This document shows, in pieces, positions 6,686 to 15,694 of a stretch of 45,634 nt of DNA (positions are counted from its first letter, which is position 1; the number at the start of each line of letters is the position of its first letter). Where the stretch lies: the NCBI GenBank assembly GCA_009694025.1, contig SHVZ01000017.1, positions 1 through 45,634 on the forward strand, read 5' to 3'. Made by a program: the position numbers and the translations under genes. The DNA comes from Alphaproteobacteria bacterium. GTDB taxonomy: Bacteria; Pseudomonadota; Alphaproteobacteria; SHVZ01. Under the pieces are notes generated by a model that was given only the letters and a program-made list of their open reading frames with translations, made no database searches and was not told the origin of the DNA.

Positions 6686-9600
6686 TCAACCTCCTGGCCG
6701 TCGCACGAGCGGCCCACGCGGGACGGCCGTTGGCGGAGGCGCGGCGGGAGCCGAGCGGGTGGTGGGTATTCCGCGGAAGTCCTGGCGCCTCACCTCGTCG
6801 GTCACGAACCACGGGCGGCCGGTCGGCGCCAGGAAGAGCTTCTGCATCTCCGCCCGGTTGAAGGGCCGCGCGCCCAGCCGCCCGAAGACCGCGATCTGGT
6901 GCCCGGTCTCGTCGACGGCCCGGTCGCGGTCGAGACCCTTGGAGAGCGCGAGCGCCGGTGCTGCGGTGGCGCGCCAGGCGATCAGCTCGGGCTTCGGATC
7001 GGGATTGAAGCCGTAGTAGCCGGGCTGGCTGACGGGCGAGGTCAACTGTACGACCTTGAGCCCGCCGGCGCCGTCGGCGAGGTAGGCGAAGGCGGACGCG
7101 TTGGTCATCGCGACGATCACGTCGCGCACGTCGCCGAGCCGGCCATCCGCGGTGAAGCGCTGATAGACCCTGGGAGCCTCCGGCCGCTCGACATCGACGA
7201 TCACCAACCCCTCGGCCCCGCCGGCGACATAGGCGAAGCCGCGGGCGATATAGACCCGATGCGGATCGCCAATGGCAGCCGTCGCGCCTTGAACCGACCG
7301 CGGCCGCTCGGGATGGGTCACGTCGACGACATGCAGCCCTCCTCGCGCGACAACGAACAGGTAGCGGAACTGCACGGCCGTCGCCCGGACGTCCTCGATC
7401 GCGACGGTCGCAAGGAGACGCGGCCTCAGCGGATCGTCCAGATCCAGAACGACCACACCTCTCGGCGTCGCCACATAGACGACATGCCCGGCGATCGTCA
7501 GATGGCGGGCGCCGTCGAGCACGCCGCCTTCGTTCCAGGTCACGGCCCGATTGAGGAAATTGTTGCGGGGCTCGGCATCTGCGAGCGTATCGACGTCGGT
7601 AAGGATCAAACCCTCACGGGCGTCGGTGACCAACGCATAGCGATAGATCGGGTGGAACGCCTGCTCCTGATTTTCGTGGCGCATCAGGTCGCCTTGATTG
7701 CGGCCGGGAGCGATCGGCTGGTTGGTTGGCAAAGCGACGCAGGTCGCATCTGCCGACGGAATATTCGTGTCCTGGCCGAGAGGGCTTGCCGGTGCCGTGA
7801 CGATGCGCTGGGCGACGCCTTTGTTGGCGATCGAGGCGACGTCGTAGACGCGGAGGCCTCTCGCCCCCTCCGCCGACCACAGGTACTCGCCACGAAGCTG
7901 CAGGCAGCGAGCCGCTCCGCCGGAGTGCCGGTGCGACTCCGCCAGCTCACGCCCACGCTCGACATGCTGGCGGAAGTTGTCGGGATAGGCCTTGGCGTGG
8001 AGATAGCTGCCGATCACCGCCTGGGGCTCGTCCCACTCGGTCACCTGCACCGCCTCGACGCCGCCGGCGGTCCCGGTCCAGGCATTGAAGCCGACGAAGT
8101 TCATATAGTTGGTCCCGAGCAGCAGCAGCTGGGCCATGATCGCGTTGTTGTCGTTGGATGCCGAAAGATGACAATCGGTGCAGGTCTTGGTCTCGGTCTT
8201 GCGCTCGGTGTGCGGGTAGTGCGGCGCGAAGGCCTGGCTCGAGAAGCCCGAGGCGGCGATCGGCGGCTGCTGGATGTAGATGCGCTCGCGGTTGATGTTG
8301 GTCGACGACAGCACCAAGGCGGACGAGGACCTGACCGGGGCAATGATGTTGTTCTTGACCGTCGAGTGGCGGCCGAGCTGGAACACGTCGTCCCGCGCCA
8401 CCTGCGGGTTGTAGGTGGCGAAGTTCCGAGACTCGCCGCCCTCGAAGTGCTGCCGGTCGGTCTTCCAGTTGGCCTGGATCGGCAGATGGCAGCCGCCGCA
8501 GCTCGTGGTCCAGGAGGTGTGGCAGGTGACGCACATCATCTCCTCGTCCTGGTGCGCCCGATCGGACGCCGGCACCGCCGGTCCCCAGGTCATCGTAAGG
8601 TCGCGCGCCATCAGCTTCGCCCGCGCCGCCTTCTCGTTGTAGCGGGGATGCGAAGGATCGACCGAGTCCTTGACCAGGCTCATCTGCCATTCGAGGCCGG
8701 GGGTCACCGCGGAGCGTTGGTACAGCTTGCCGTCCCGCCACTCGAAACGGGCGCGGCCGTCCGAATTGCGTAGGTAGGAGAGATCGCGCCCTCCGGGAGG
8801 CGCGGCAGGGCCAGAGGTCCGGAGCGCCGGCAGCTTGTCGGCCGTCCCGTGGCAGTCCTTACACTGAATCTCAATCGCGTCCGCGACCTCGCCGTAGATG
8901 TAGCCGTTGCCGTGATTGTCCGGGCCGAAATGGCAGTCGACGCAGTGCATACCCTTGTCGACATGCACGGATGAGAGATGCACCGCCTTCTGGAACTTGT
9001 CGGGGTCGGTCCGGTCGACCTGCTTGCCATCAGCATCGAGAAGATTGCCCTTGCGGTCCTGCTTGAAGACCGCCCGGAAGTTCCAGCCGTGACCGTGGTA
9101 GTCGGCGAACTGCGTCTCCTTGAGGGTCGGGTTGAGCCGTGCGACCTCCTTCAGGAAGTCGAGCTCTCCCCACTTGCCACGCACCGCCGCTTCCTCCGGA
9201 TTGCGCTCGAGGATCCGCAGCATCTCGGCGTCGCCCAACCGCTTCTGGGCGGTTGGCCACATCGCCTCGGCATCGGACTCGTAGTCCCACATGGTGTAGC
9301 CGAGCATCGAGTTGAGGAAGATGTTCGGCTGATGCATGTGGCAAACCATGCATTGGCTGGTCGGAATCGCGCGGGTGAAGCTGTGCTTCAGCGGGTGACC
9401 TGGCTCACCCCTCGGGATGGTCGGATCGCGCGTGTCCGTGGTCCCCATGTTGCCGAAGCGCGCATAGGGACCGCCGTGGCGCGGATCGCGGTCGTTGGCA
9501 TAGACCACATGGCATCCGGTGCACCCGCTCGAGCGGAAGTCGCCGGGCTGGTCGTTGGTGCCGAGGAACCACATGTACGGGTCGTTGAGCCGGGTCTTGT

Positions 9601-10411
9601 GCAGGTTGATAACCGGCACGGCGACCCGAAGGCCGGTGCCGGGGCCGCGATTCGACTGGCGGATGTCGGGGCGGCCAGGCTCTTCCAGGCGCTGGATCTG
9701 GCCGAGCGGACTGGGGAGCCCGACTTCCGGGAAGACCGGGTTGATGTTGCGCCCGCCGCGCTCGAAGACCCGGAAGACATCGCCCGGCGGGATCACCTCC
9801 CAGGCGGGCAGCGGCATGAGTTGCTCGAGCACACCCTTGCGGCGGAGCGGCTCGGTCGGCGTGACCGGGTTCTTGACGATCGCCGCCGTCCCGTCCCGCG
9901 TATAGGCCTCGCCGAGGACATAGTTCTTATAGGGCAGGATGCCGTTGTTGTAGGAGGCGCCGCCCCACAACATGGCGCCGGTCGACATCAGCGAGCGTTC
10001 GGCCGCCTGGATCACATCGAGATGGCAGGCGCCGCAGGACTCGCGCGCCACCCGGTAGTCACCGGGATTGACGAAGCGGATGTAGTCCGGGTCCTCGCGG
10101 TTGAGAAGCGTGTAGCTGCGCTCGGGATTGGCCGAGGACGGATGTTTCCACGGGCCCGGGTACCGCGGCTGGACATGGGCTCGGCGCTTGTCGCCGGTCA
10201 CCGATGCGTCCCCGCCGTGACAATCCGTGCATCCCAGCACCACCGCCGGGTTGACGTGCATGGTCGCGTCGTCGGTCGCCGTGTGGCAGGAGAGGCAGCC
10301 GGCACTCTTCGCCTCGGCCGCGGCCGGAGCCTGCGCGCGCGGCGCCGGCGGGGCAGCCCATGCCGGCGCCCCGGACAGCAGCACGACCAAGCAGGCGGCG
10401 AAGCGGATCAT
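6686..10411 (-). CDS. Exported decahaem cytochrome c fused to LVIVD-type beta-propeller
   Basis: This 1241-residue protein has a Sec signal (about residues 1-20) and ten CXXCH haem sites: CLSCH (39-43), CTDCH, CGACH, CTGCH, CMVCH, CVDCH, CKDCH, CVTCH, CGGCH and CTDCH. The last 400 or so residues hold six repeats of the LVIVD type, each with a Y/F-x-Y/L-V-A...GL-x-V-x-D-V core (for example AYVAGGAEGLVIVDV), which should form a beta-propeller. The end is Pro/Arg-rich. It sits 7 bp after the beta-barrel gene and 1 bp before the flavoprotein. The likely place is the periplasm or the cell surface, passing electrons through or beside the barrel. The donor, acceptor and catalytic activity, if any, are unknown. 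Confidence 0.88.
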   Translation of the reverse strand: MIRFAACLVVLLSGAPAWAAPPAPRAQAPAAAEAKSAGCLSCHTATDDATMHVNPAVVLGCTDCHGGDASVTGDKRRAHVQPRYPGPWKHPSSANPERSYTLLNREDPDYIRFVNPGDYRVARESCGACHLDVIQAAERSLMSTGAMLWGGASYNNGILPYKNYVLGEAYTRDGTAAIVKNPVTPTEPLRRKGVLEQLMPLPAWEVIPPGDVFRVFERGGRNINPVFPEVGLPSPLGQIQRLEEPGRPDIRQSNRGPGTGLRVAVPVINLHKTRLNDPYMWFLGTNDQPGDFRSSGCTGCHVVYANDRDPRHGGPYARFGNMGTTDTRDPTIPRGEPGHPLKHSFTRAIPTSQCMVCHMHQPNIFLNSMLGYTMWDYESDAEAMWPTAQKRLGDAEMLRILERNPEEAAVRGKWGELDFLKEVARLNPTLKETQFADYHGHGWNFRAVFKQDRKGNLLDADGKQVDRTDPDKFQKAVHLSSVHVDKGMHCVDCHFGPDNHGNGYIYGEVADAIEIQCKDCHGTADKLPALRTSGPAAPPGGRDLSYLRNSDGRARFEWRDGKLYQRSAVTPGLEWQMSLVKDSVDPSHPRYNEKAARAKLMARDLTMTWGPAVPASDRAHQDEEMMCVTCHTSWTTSCGGCHLPIQANWKTDRQHFEGGESRNFATYNPQVARDDVFQLGRHSTVKNNIIAPVRSSSALVLSSTNINRERIYIQQPPIAASGFSSQAFAPHYPHTERKTETKTCTDCHLSASNDNNAIMAQLLLLGTNYMNFVGFNAWTGTAGGVEAVQVTEWDEPQAVIGSYLHAKAYPDNFRQHVERGRELAESHRHSGGAARCLQLRGEYLWSAEGARGLRVYDVASIANKGVAQRIVTAPASPLGQDTNIPSADATCVALPTNQPIAPGRNQGDLMRHENQEQAFHPIYRYALVTDAREGLILTDVDTLADAEPRNNFLNRAVTWNEGGVLDGARHLTIAGHVVYVATPRGVVVLDLDDPLRPRLLATVAIEDVRATAVQFRYLFVVARGGLHVVDVTHPERPRSVQGATAAIGDPHRVYIARGFAYVAGGAEGLVIVDVERPEAPRVYQRFTADGRLGDVRDVIVAMTNASAFAYLADGAGGLKVVQLTSPVSQPGYYGFNPDPKPELIAWRATAAPALALSKGLDRDRAVDETGHQIAVFGRLGARPFNRAEMQKLFLAPTGRPWFVTDEVRRQDFRGIPTTRSAPAAPPPTAVPRGPLVRRPGG

Positions 10412-10418
10412 TCCGGTC

Positions 10419-12161
10419 TCAGTAGGTCAGAACGAGGTTGGTGAGCACGCTGTAGTATCTCTTGTCGCCATCCGCCGCGTCGAACAGCTCCTTGAACCCC
10501 CTCCCCGGCAACAGCACCGCGCCGGAAAGGCGCAGCACCACGTTCTGCGTGAGAAATGGGCGGTAGGTAAGCGCCGCCGACAGGTCCCAGCCGATGCTCC
10601 GGTCGATCCCTTCCTGCATGCGCAGCGCATCCAGCACTTTCGTATTGGCAAACCACAGCCGGTTGGCGTTCACCGAAAACCTGAGTTCCGGCAGCAGGTC
10701 CACATCGGCTCCGCCGCCGACCAGAACCAGGCCGGGATTGTTAAAGTTGGACTGCCCCTGCTCCTTCGAGGTGCGCAAAGAAGCCAAGAGGCCGTTGCGT
10801 CCGGAGAGTGCCAGCCCCCCGCCGCCGATCAGCGGGATCGCCTGGCGGATCCAGTAGCTGGTGTCGGCGCCGGCGAATTGCGGGTTCTCGAAGATCGCAT
10901 CGAAGCCGGTCTCGCGCCGATCGTAGGGGTCCCGGTCGCCGCTGGCATAGGCACCGGACAGGCGAAGGCGCAGCCAGTCGAAATCGATCGAGGGCTCCGC
11001 CGCGGCGAAGTAGGCGCGGATGTCGGTTTTCTCGTCGGTGAACGGACTGAAGCGGTTGCGTCCGTGAGCATAGTACGCCGAACCGGTCAGGTTCATCCGG
11101 CCGAAGTGGCCGTCACCGTTGAGGCCGCCATAGACCACGTCGTAGTCGCGCGGCCGTTCGAAGCCGACCGGCGCCGGGCGCTGCAGGAAGCCGTTCTTGT
11201 CGTAGTAGTAGCCTTCCCGACCTTCGCGGTTGCGGTTGTAGAGCACCGTCGCCTGGGTGGTGAATCCCAAGACCGGCAGATCCTGGCGATAGACGTTGAG
11301 AGCGAAGACGTCATCGCGGCGCGGCTCATGCCAGGCATCGTTGAGGCCGCTGTTGGTGTCCTTCTCCAGGCGCCGGAACCAGGCAATGTTGTATTGCCAG
11401 AGGTTATTCGCGCGCGTGCCGAAAAGACGGAGGCCGAGCTGGTTGTCCTGAAACAGGAAACCGCGGAAGTCGGACGTGAACGGCTGAATGCCGACACGAA
11501 CCGAGTCAAAGTCGAAGCGATCGGAGACGTTCCGAATGTGGAAATCGACGAACGCGTCCTGAAGACCGGTGAACTGGTCGGTGCGCGTCGTACCCCGTGA
11601 CGGATCCGCGTAGAGGAGCCGCGGCTCCTCGACCTCGACGCGATTTCGGTTGAACACCGGGGTCAGTCGCAGCTCGAAGTGCGGCGGCATGTAGGCGGTG
11701 TCGCCCTTGATCAGCGCCGCGCTGACGATGAGGTTGGTCGAGAGCACGTTCGACGGCGTCCGGCCGAAGGCGTCGTTGTCGCCGGGTCTGCCGGTCGACT
11801 GCAGGCCGACAGGAACCGGGAAGCTGCGCGGTTCGTAGACCGTGTCGAGGATGGCCGAGAAGTTGAAGAAATAGTCGTCGAAGATCGGCCGGTCGCCCTT
11901 GATCGTGCTCTGCCGATAGGGATTCCACGGCTCGTCCCTGACGCCGAGCGCGTCGACCAGCCGCCAGCGGTCGGGGACCGGCGCCATCTCGTAGCGTAAA
12001 AATGGCGACGGCGGCGGCACCGAGGTCGGGTCGACGACGACCGGCGTCTCCGCCGGGGTCTCGCGCGGCGGCGCGCCCGGACGGCGCAGCTGGGCGAGCG
12101 GCCCGTCGTCGTCGGCGGCCGGTGCGGTCAGGAGCCAGACGAGGGCGACGGCCCAGCGCAC
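10419..12161 (-). CDS. Predicted outer-membrane beta-barrel protein
   Basis: The 580-residue product has an N-terminal hydrophobic leader (MRWAVALVWLL), a Pro-rich linker, then a long run of alternating polar and hydrophobic/aromatic segments with Asn/Asp/Gly-rich turns, ending in SVLTNLVLTY. A terminal aromatic residue after an amphipathic strand is the usual outer-membrane insertion signal. No cysteine or haem motif is present. The GTG start directly follows the TAG of the preceding gene. Barrels beside multihaem cytochromes include MtrB/PioB-type sheaths of porin-cytochrome conduits; I see no clear MtrB-like CXXC motif, so this would be an unrelated or distant barrel with a comparable role (inference). 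Confidence 0.7.
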   Translation of the reverse strand: MRWAVALVWLLTAPAADDDGPLAQLRRPGAPPRETPAETPVVVDPTSVPPPSPFLRYEMAPVPDRWRLVDALGVRDEPWNPYRQSTIKGDRPIFDDYFFNFSAILDTVYEPRSFPVPVGLQSTGRPGDNDAFGRTPSNVLSTNLIVSAALIKGDTAYMPPHFELRLTPVFNRNRVEVEEPRLLYADPSRGTTRTDQFTGLQDAFVDFHIRNVSDRFDFDSVRVGIQPFTSDFRGFLFQDNQLGLRLFGTRANNLWQYNIAWFRRLEKDTNSGLNDAWHEPRRDDVFALNVYRQDLPVLGFTTQATVLYNRNREGREGYYYDKNGFLQRPAPVGFERPRDYDVVYGGLNGDGHFGRMNLTGSAYYAHGRNRFSPFTDEKTDIRAYFAAAEPSIDFDWLRLRLSGAYASGDRDPYDRRETGFDAIFENPQFAGADTSYWIRQAIPLIGGGGLALSGRNGLLASLRTSKEQGQSNFNNPGLVLVGGGADVDLLPELRFSVNANRLWFANTKVLDALRMQEGIDRSIGWDLSAALTYRPFLTQNVVLRLSGAVLLPGRGFKELFDAADGDKRYYSVLTNLVLTY

Positions 12162-14045
12162 CTAGAGCCCCGCGCAGACGTTGCTGGAGCGCGACCCGAG
12201 AAAGGCGGCGACCGGACAACTGACGTAGCGAAGGCGCGTGCCGCGCGGCGTCAGTTGATCGGCGCGCCGCGCTGCCGGCGCATTGGCGATGCCGGTCCCG
12301 AGCTCGATCGCCGCCCGATGCAGCCCGAGGAAGGCGACCATGTCGTCCTGGTCGATGCCGTCGCCGGAGACGCCGACGCCGCCGACCAGGGTCTGCCCGC
12401 GGAAGATCGGGACGCCGCCGGGAAACACCTGAAGCCCGTTCGCCAGCACGCGCGTTCCAAGCGGCGCCGGCAGGCGCGTGCATTGGGTTGCGACGTCTGC
12501 GGCGGCGTTGCCGCGGACGAACAGGACGTGGCTCGCGATATCCAGGAATACCAGATCGAGCTGCAGGCCGGTCGAGAACGGCGTCGCCTCGGACGCGCTT
12601 CTGGACAGCGGCCCGCTCGGCGTGCCGCCGATGCCGTCGGGGAAGGTCGAGCGCCCGAGATTGCCGATGGCGCGCGCGCTCATGGCGACGCCGTCGGCGA
12701 AGGCCCCGGCGCCCAGGAGCGCCTGGGCCTGCGTCAGATAGGGCAGCAGTGAGGGTTCGATCGCGAGTGTCCGCGCGCCGTCGGCGATCCGGATGAAGCT
12801 TGCGGCCTGGGTGGAGGAGAGGAACGCGGCCGAACGCGCCTTTTGCAACGAGACATCGGTCCCGAACACCGGCGCATCCAGGGTCCGGACGAGGCCGAGC
12901 ACGCGGCCAGTGCCGTCGACGACCGAGATCGTGACCTGGGCGGAACTGCCGAGCGGATTCCTGATCTGCGCGCGGGCGGTGCCGGCGACGGTCAGCGCAT
13001 GGCGCAAGATCGCCCGGACCTCTGCCGTAGTCAGATCCGTTCCGGCCTGCGGAGCGAAACGAGGGGCGCCCGTCTGGTCGAGCAGCACCGCCGCCGCCGT
13101 GCCGAAGGTCGCATCGTCGCGGACAATGCCGGAACCCGCCGAAAGGAAGACCTGGCCGGCCTGAAGCGTCCCTGAGAAGTACCCGGGCACCGCGAGCACG
13201 CTGCCGGCGATCGCCGCGAGCGCCCGCGGATTGGCGGGGTCGCGAACCAGGCTGCCGCGGCCGGCATCGGCGAAGCGCAGCAGCTTGCCGTCGACGGTGA
13301 TGCGATCGGCGCGGATCGAGGTCGGCGCGTCGAAGCCGGCGGCGCCGGCGATCGCGATCAGTTCGTCGACATCCTGGTCGCGGTCGAAGATGTTGGCGTC
13401 GAGGCCGTAGCTGCCGTCGGCGATGGCGCCGACGCCGCCGACGAGCACACCGTTCTTGTAGAGCGGCAAGCCGCCGGGATCGGCGGAGAGGCCGAGCGGC
13501 GAGCGCTTCGGCCCGACGGTGCCGTCACTCAGGCGCCGGCTGAGGTCGGAGCAGGGAAGCTGGCTGAACTGCACGCCATAGAGCGGACCCGAGGGCGTGT
13601 TCGCCTCGCCGGGGTTGAAGTGGTCCTGGACGATCTGGCTCGCCGTCCGGGTCGAGAACGCATTGCCCTGGGAGGAAAGGAAGGCCCCGGTCACCGCCTT
13701 GGCGATGGCCGCCAGCGTGTCGGGGATGAAGGCGACGCCGTTGAACCCGGTGTCGGAACCCTTGGGGTTGCTCGGCACCGTGACCGTGCGCAGGGTCGGG
13801 TCGGCGGCAACCCCCAGTGTCGAGAAGCCGGGGTCCGCCTGGTTGGCGCCGTCCATGCGGTAGACGCCGAGCACGTTGCCGACGCGATCGACGACGGCGA
13901 CCGTCGCCGGGCGCCCCCTCGCCTCCGCCTCACTCGCCGCCTGCGCCAGGATCTGGCCGACCTCGGTGACGGAAAGAGCTTCCTGGGCCCCCGCGGCGCC
14001 CGCGAGACCGGTTGCAACGGCTACGAGCAATGCAAGGCGCCTCAT
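12162..14045 (-). CDS. Exported protein with two HbpS/GlcG-type (DUF336) domains
   Basis: Start chosen: ATG at 14045, overlapping the upstream stop as ATGA and opening into a signal peptide (MRRLALLVAVATGLAGAAGA). The frame stays open further upstream, but that part is a shadow of the cytochrome gene. The 627-residue product has two copies of the GlcG/HbpS fold: each opens with a helix (LSVTEVGQILAQA; LTTAEVRAILRHA), has a VVDRVGNVLG or VVDGTGRVLG strand, an A-F-LSS(T)Q segment and, near its end, G-G-x-P-(L/I)-x(4-5)-LVGGVG. The family includes extracellular haem-binding HbpS. In a cytochrome operon a role in haem handling or as a scaffold is plausible but unproven. Normal members are about 140-200 residues, so this is an enlarged tandem form. 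Confidence 0.75.
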   Translation of the reverse strand: MRRLALLVAVATGLAGAAGAQEALSVTEVGQILAQAASEAEARGRPATVAVVDRVGNVLGVYRMDGANQADPGFSTLGVAADPTLRTVTVPSNPKGSDTGFNGVAFIPDTLAAIAKAVTGAFLSSQGNAFSTRTASQIVQDHFNPGEANTPSGPLYGVQFSQLPCSDLSRRLSDGTVGPKRSPLGLSADPGGLPLYKNGVLVGGVGAIADGSYGLDANIFDRDQDVDELIAIAGAAGFDAPTSIRADRITVDGKLLRFADAGRGSLVRDPANPRALAAIAGSVLAVPGYFSGTLQAGQVFLSAGSGIVRDDATFGTAAAVLLDQTGAPRFAPQAGTDLTTAEVRAILRHALTVAGTARAQIRNPLGSSAQVTISVVDGTGRVLGLVRTLDAPVFGTDVSLQKARSAAFLSSTQAASFIRIADGARTLAIEPSLLPYLTQAQALLGAGAFADGVAMSARAIGNLGRSTFPDGIGGTPSGPLSRSASEATPFSTGLQLDLVFLDIASHVLFVRGNAAADVATQCTRLPAPLGTRVLANGLQVFPGGVPIFRGQTLVGGVGVSGDGIDQDDMVAFLGLHRAAIELGTGIANAPAARRADQLTPRGTRLRYVSCPVAAFLGSRSSNVCAGL

Positions 14046-15685
14046 CTTGCCGCCTCCGCCGACCGGATGTGATCGGCATGGGTGTGGAATGCGTGGCACG
14101 AGAGGCAGGAGGAAGCGACCTTGCCCGTCTCCGGCGTTGCCCCGCCGTGGCAGCCACGACAGGTAGCGATGCCCGGCAGCAGAACTTCCTCGCTGGTCGA
14201 CGAGGTCTGCGCCGCATGGCATTCGCTGCAGCCGACCGTCGTATGGCGGGCATGGCTGAAACGAGCCTTCTCCATGAACAGCCGGGATACGTGCACCGCA
14301 CGCACCGTCCAACCGTCCGGTTTGCGTTCGGTCGCGTGACAGAGGCCGCAGCCGCTTGCCCCGAACATGGTGGCCATTGCCTCTTCGGTCCGCGCCTCGA
14401 CCCAGGCCTGGTCGGCCTCGCGTTGCGTCTTCTCTTCGGCGGCGAGGTCGCCCGGCCGCTGTCGGCCCGGCTGGGCACGATCGACGTCCCGACGTTCAGT
14501 GAGAGCGATCTGGCTATAGAGGCCGGTGATGGTGCGGCGGACTTTGTCCGGTTCGCCATGCGGAACCGTCCAGTCCGGGAAGCGCCGCTCGAAGGCGAGC
14601 GTGTGGCAGCCGCCGCATTGGGCCTCCATCCGGATCGGCTGCATCGTAGTACCCCCCGGGCCCGGGACATGGCAGCTAGCGCAGGTGAGCGTCACGTTGC
14701 CGGCGGTGGTCCTGAGCCCGTCGCGGCGGAGATGCTTGTCATGGGGGAAGCGCAGATTCGAGGTCTCGGTCGGTCGAGGGTCCAGCGGTACCCGGCGCAC
14801 GACGGGTCCGATCGGATCGATCACCAGCGTTGGCCGGAATTGCGGGTGCGCCGTCGCGAAGCCAGCGACATCCACCAGCGTCGTCGTCGGGGCGACCTTG
14901 GCGAGGTTGCCATGGCAGCCGACGCAGAACCCGTCATCGGCACGGGTCGCCAGACGGGGGCCGTTGTGCTCCTTGTGGCAGGATTCGCAGCGGAAACCGC
15001 CGAGATCGACAATCTCGGGATCGGCGTGCTGACGCGTCGAAGTGTGGCAGGCGAGGCACTGGGCGTTCTCGACCTGGACGAATGGGCGCAGATGGCAGGA
15101 CGAGCAGGTCTCGGCGATCGGACTGTGGACATTGGAGATTCGACCGCTGTTCCAAGCGGCGAAGGGTCGGAACGCCTTGGTCGCCTCGTGCACTCCCGGC
15201 GAGAACGCGGCAATAACGGGAACGGCGAGGAAGGCAACGAAGATCGCTAGCGCCAGCGTCCAGGCGACGACACGGCGGCTAGGGAGATGCCGGGCGACCA
15301 TCCGCATGTCGTCGGTCATGGCCGTGGCGCTCTCGGCATCGAAGGGCTGGACCAGCTCGACGGCGATTGCGAGGTCGAGCCCAGGCGGCGGCTCGCCGAT
15401 GCGAAACTCATAGGGCCCGACCGAAATTTTGGCCCCAGGTCGAAGCGCCGCTACGGCCGACGGCCGGCCGTCGACCAGAACGATGGCATCGCCCACCGCA
15501 CGGATCTCGAAGCGGCCCTCGTCCCCATCGACGACCGCATGATCGAGGCGGACCCGAGGATCGGCGAGATGAATATCGGACGCCCCGCTCCGGCCGATCT
15601 TGATCGCCAAGACGTCGACATCGCGCTCGCTTACGTCGGCGAGGCGACTGCGCTTGCGAATGATCTGGTTGATGCGGACCTTCAT
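14042..15685 (-). CDS. FHA-like / transmembrane / decahaem cytochrome c fusion
   Basis: The 547-residue product has an N-terminal FHA-like domain (about 25-97; IKIGRSGASDIHL...DHAVV...ISVGPYEFRIG), a linker, one membrane helix (about 139-160) and a periplasmic C-terminal part with ten CXXCH sites: CSSCH (194-198), CLACH, CESCH, CVGCH, CASCH, CGGCH, CGLCH, CSECH, CRGCH and CLSCH. The Arg of the phosphothreonine pocket (GR, 31-32) and the His (H49) are kept, but the usual Ser of the S-x-x-H loop and the later Asn are not, so phosphopeptide binding is doubtful. The topology would put the FHA-like part in the cytoplasm and the haems in the periplasm. It lies 9 bp after the cytochrome-b-like gene. 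Confidence 0.85.
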   Translation of the reverse strand: MKVRINQIIRKRSRLADVSERDVDVLAIKIGRSGASDIHLADPRVRLDHAVVDGDEGRFEIRAVGDAIVLVDGRPSAVAALRPGAKISVGPYEFRIGEPPPGLDLAIAVELVQPFDAESATAMTDDMRMVARHLPSRRVVAWTLALAIFVAFLAVPVIAAFSPGVHEATKAFRPFAAWNSGRISNVHSPIAETCSSCHLRPFVQVENAQCLACHTSTRQHADPEIVDLGGFRCESCHKEHNGPRLATRADDGFCVGCHGNLAKVAPTTTLVDVAGFATAHPQFRPTLVIDPIGPVVRRVPLDPRPTETSNLRFPHDKHLRRDGLRTTAGNVTLTCASCHVPGPGGTTMQPIRMEAQCGGCHTLAFERRFPDWTVPHGEPDKVRRTITGLYSQIALTERRDVDRAQPGRQRPGDLAAEEKTQREADQAWVEARTEEAMATMFGASGCGLCHATERKPDGWTVRAVHVSRLFMEKARFSHARHTTVGCSECHAAQTSSTSEEVLLPGIATCRGCHGGATPETGKVASSCLSCHAFHTHADHIRSAEAAR

Positions 15686-15694
15686 TGCGCCCGA

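Noticed and set aside
4537..8773. Two very long plus-strand frames (676 and 737 residues) opposite the flavoprotein and decahaem genes
   Set aside because: The minus strand carries clear FAD, cNMP, Fe-S and CXXCH motifs; the plus-strand products are low-complexity and motif-free.
14046..14312. N-terminal extension of the double DUF336 protein to an upstream start
   Set aside because: The extension lies inside the decahaem coding region; the ATG at 14045 has a signal peptide and a 4-bp ATGA overlap.
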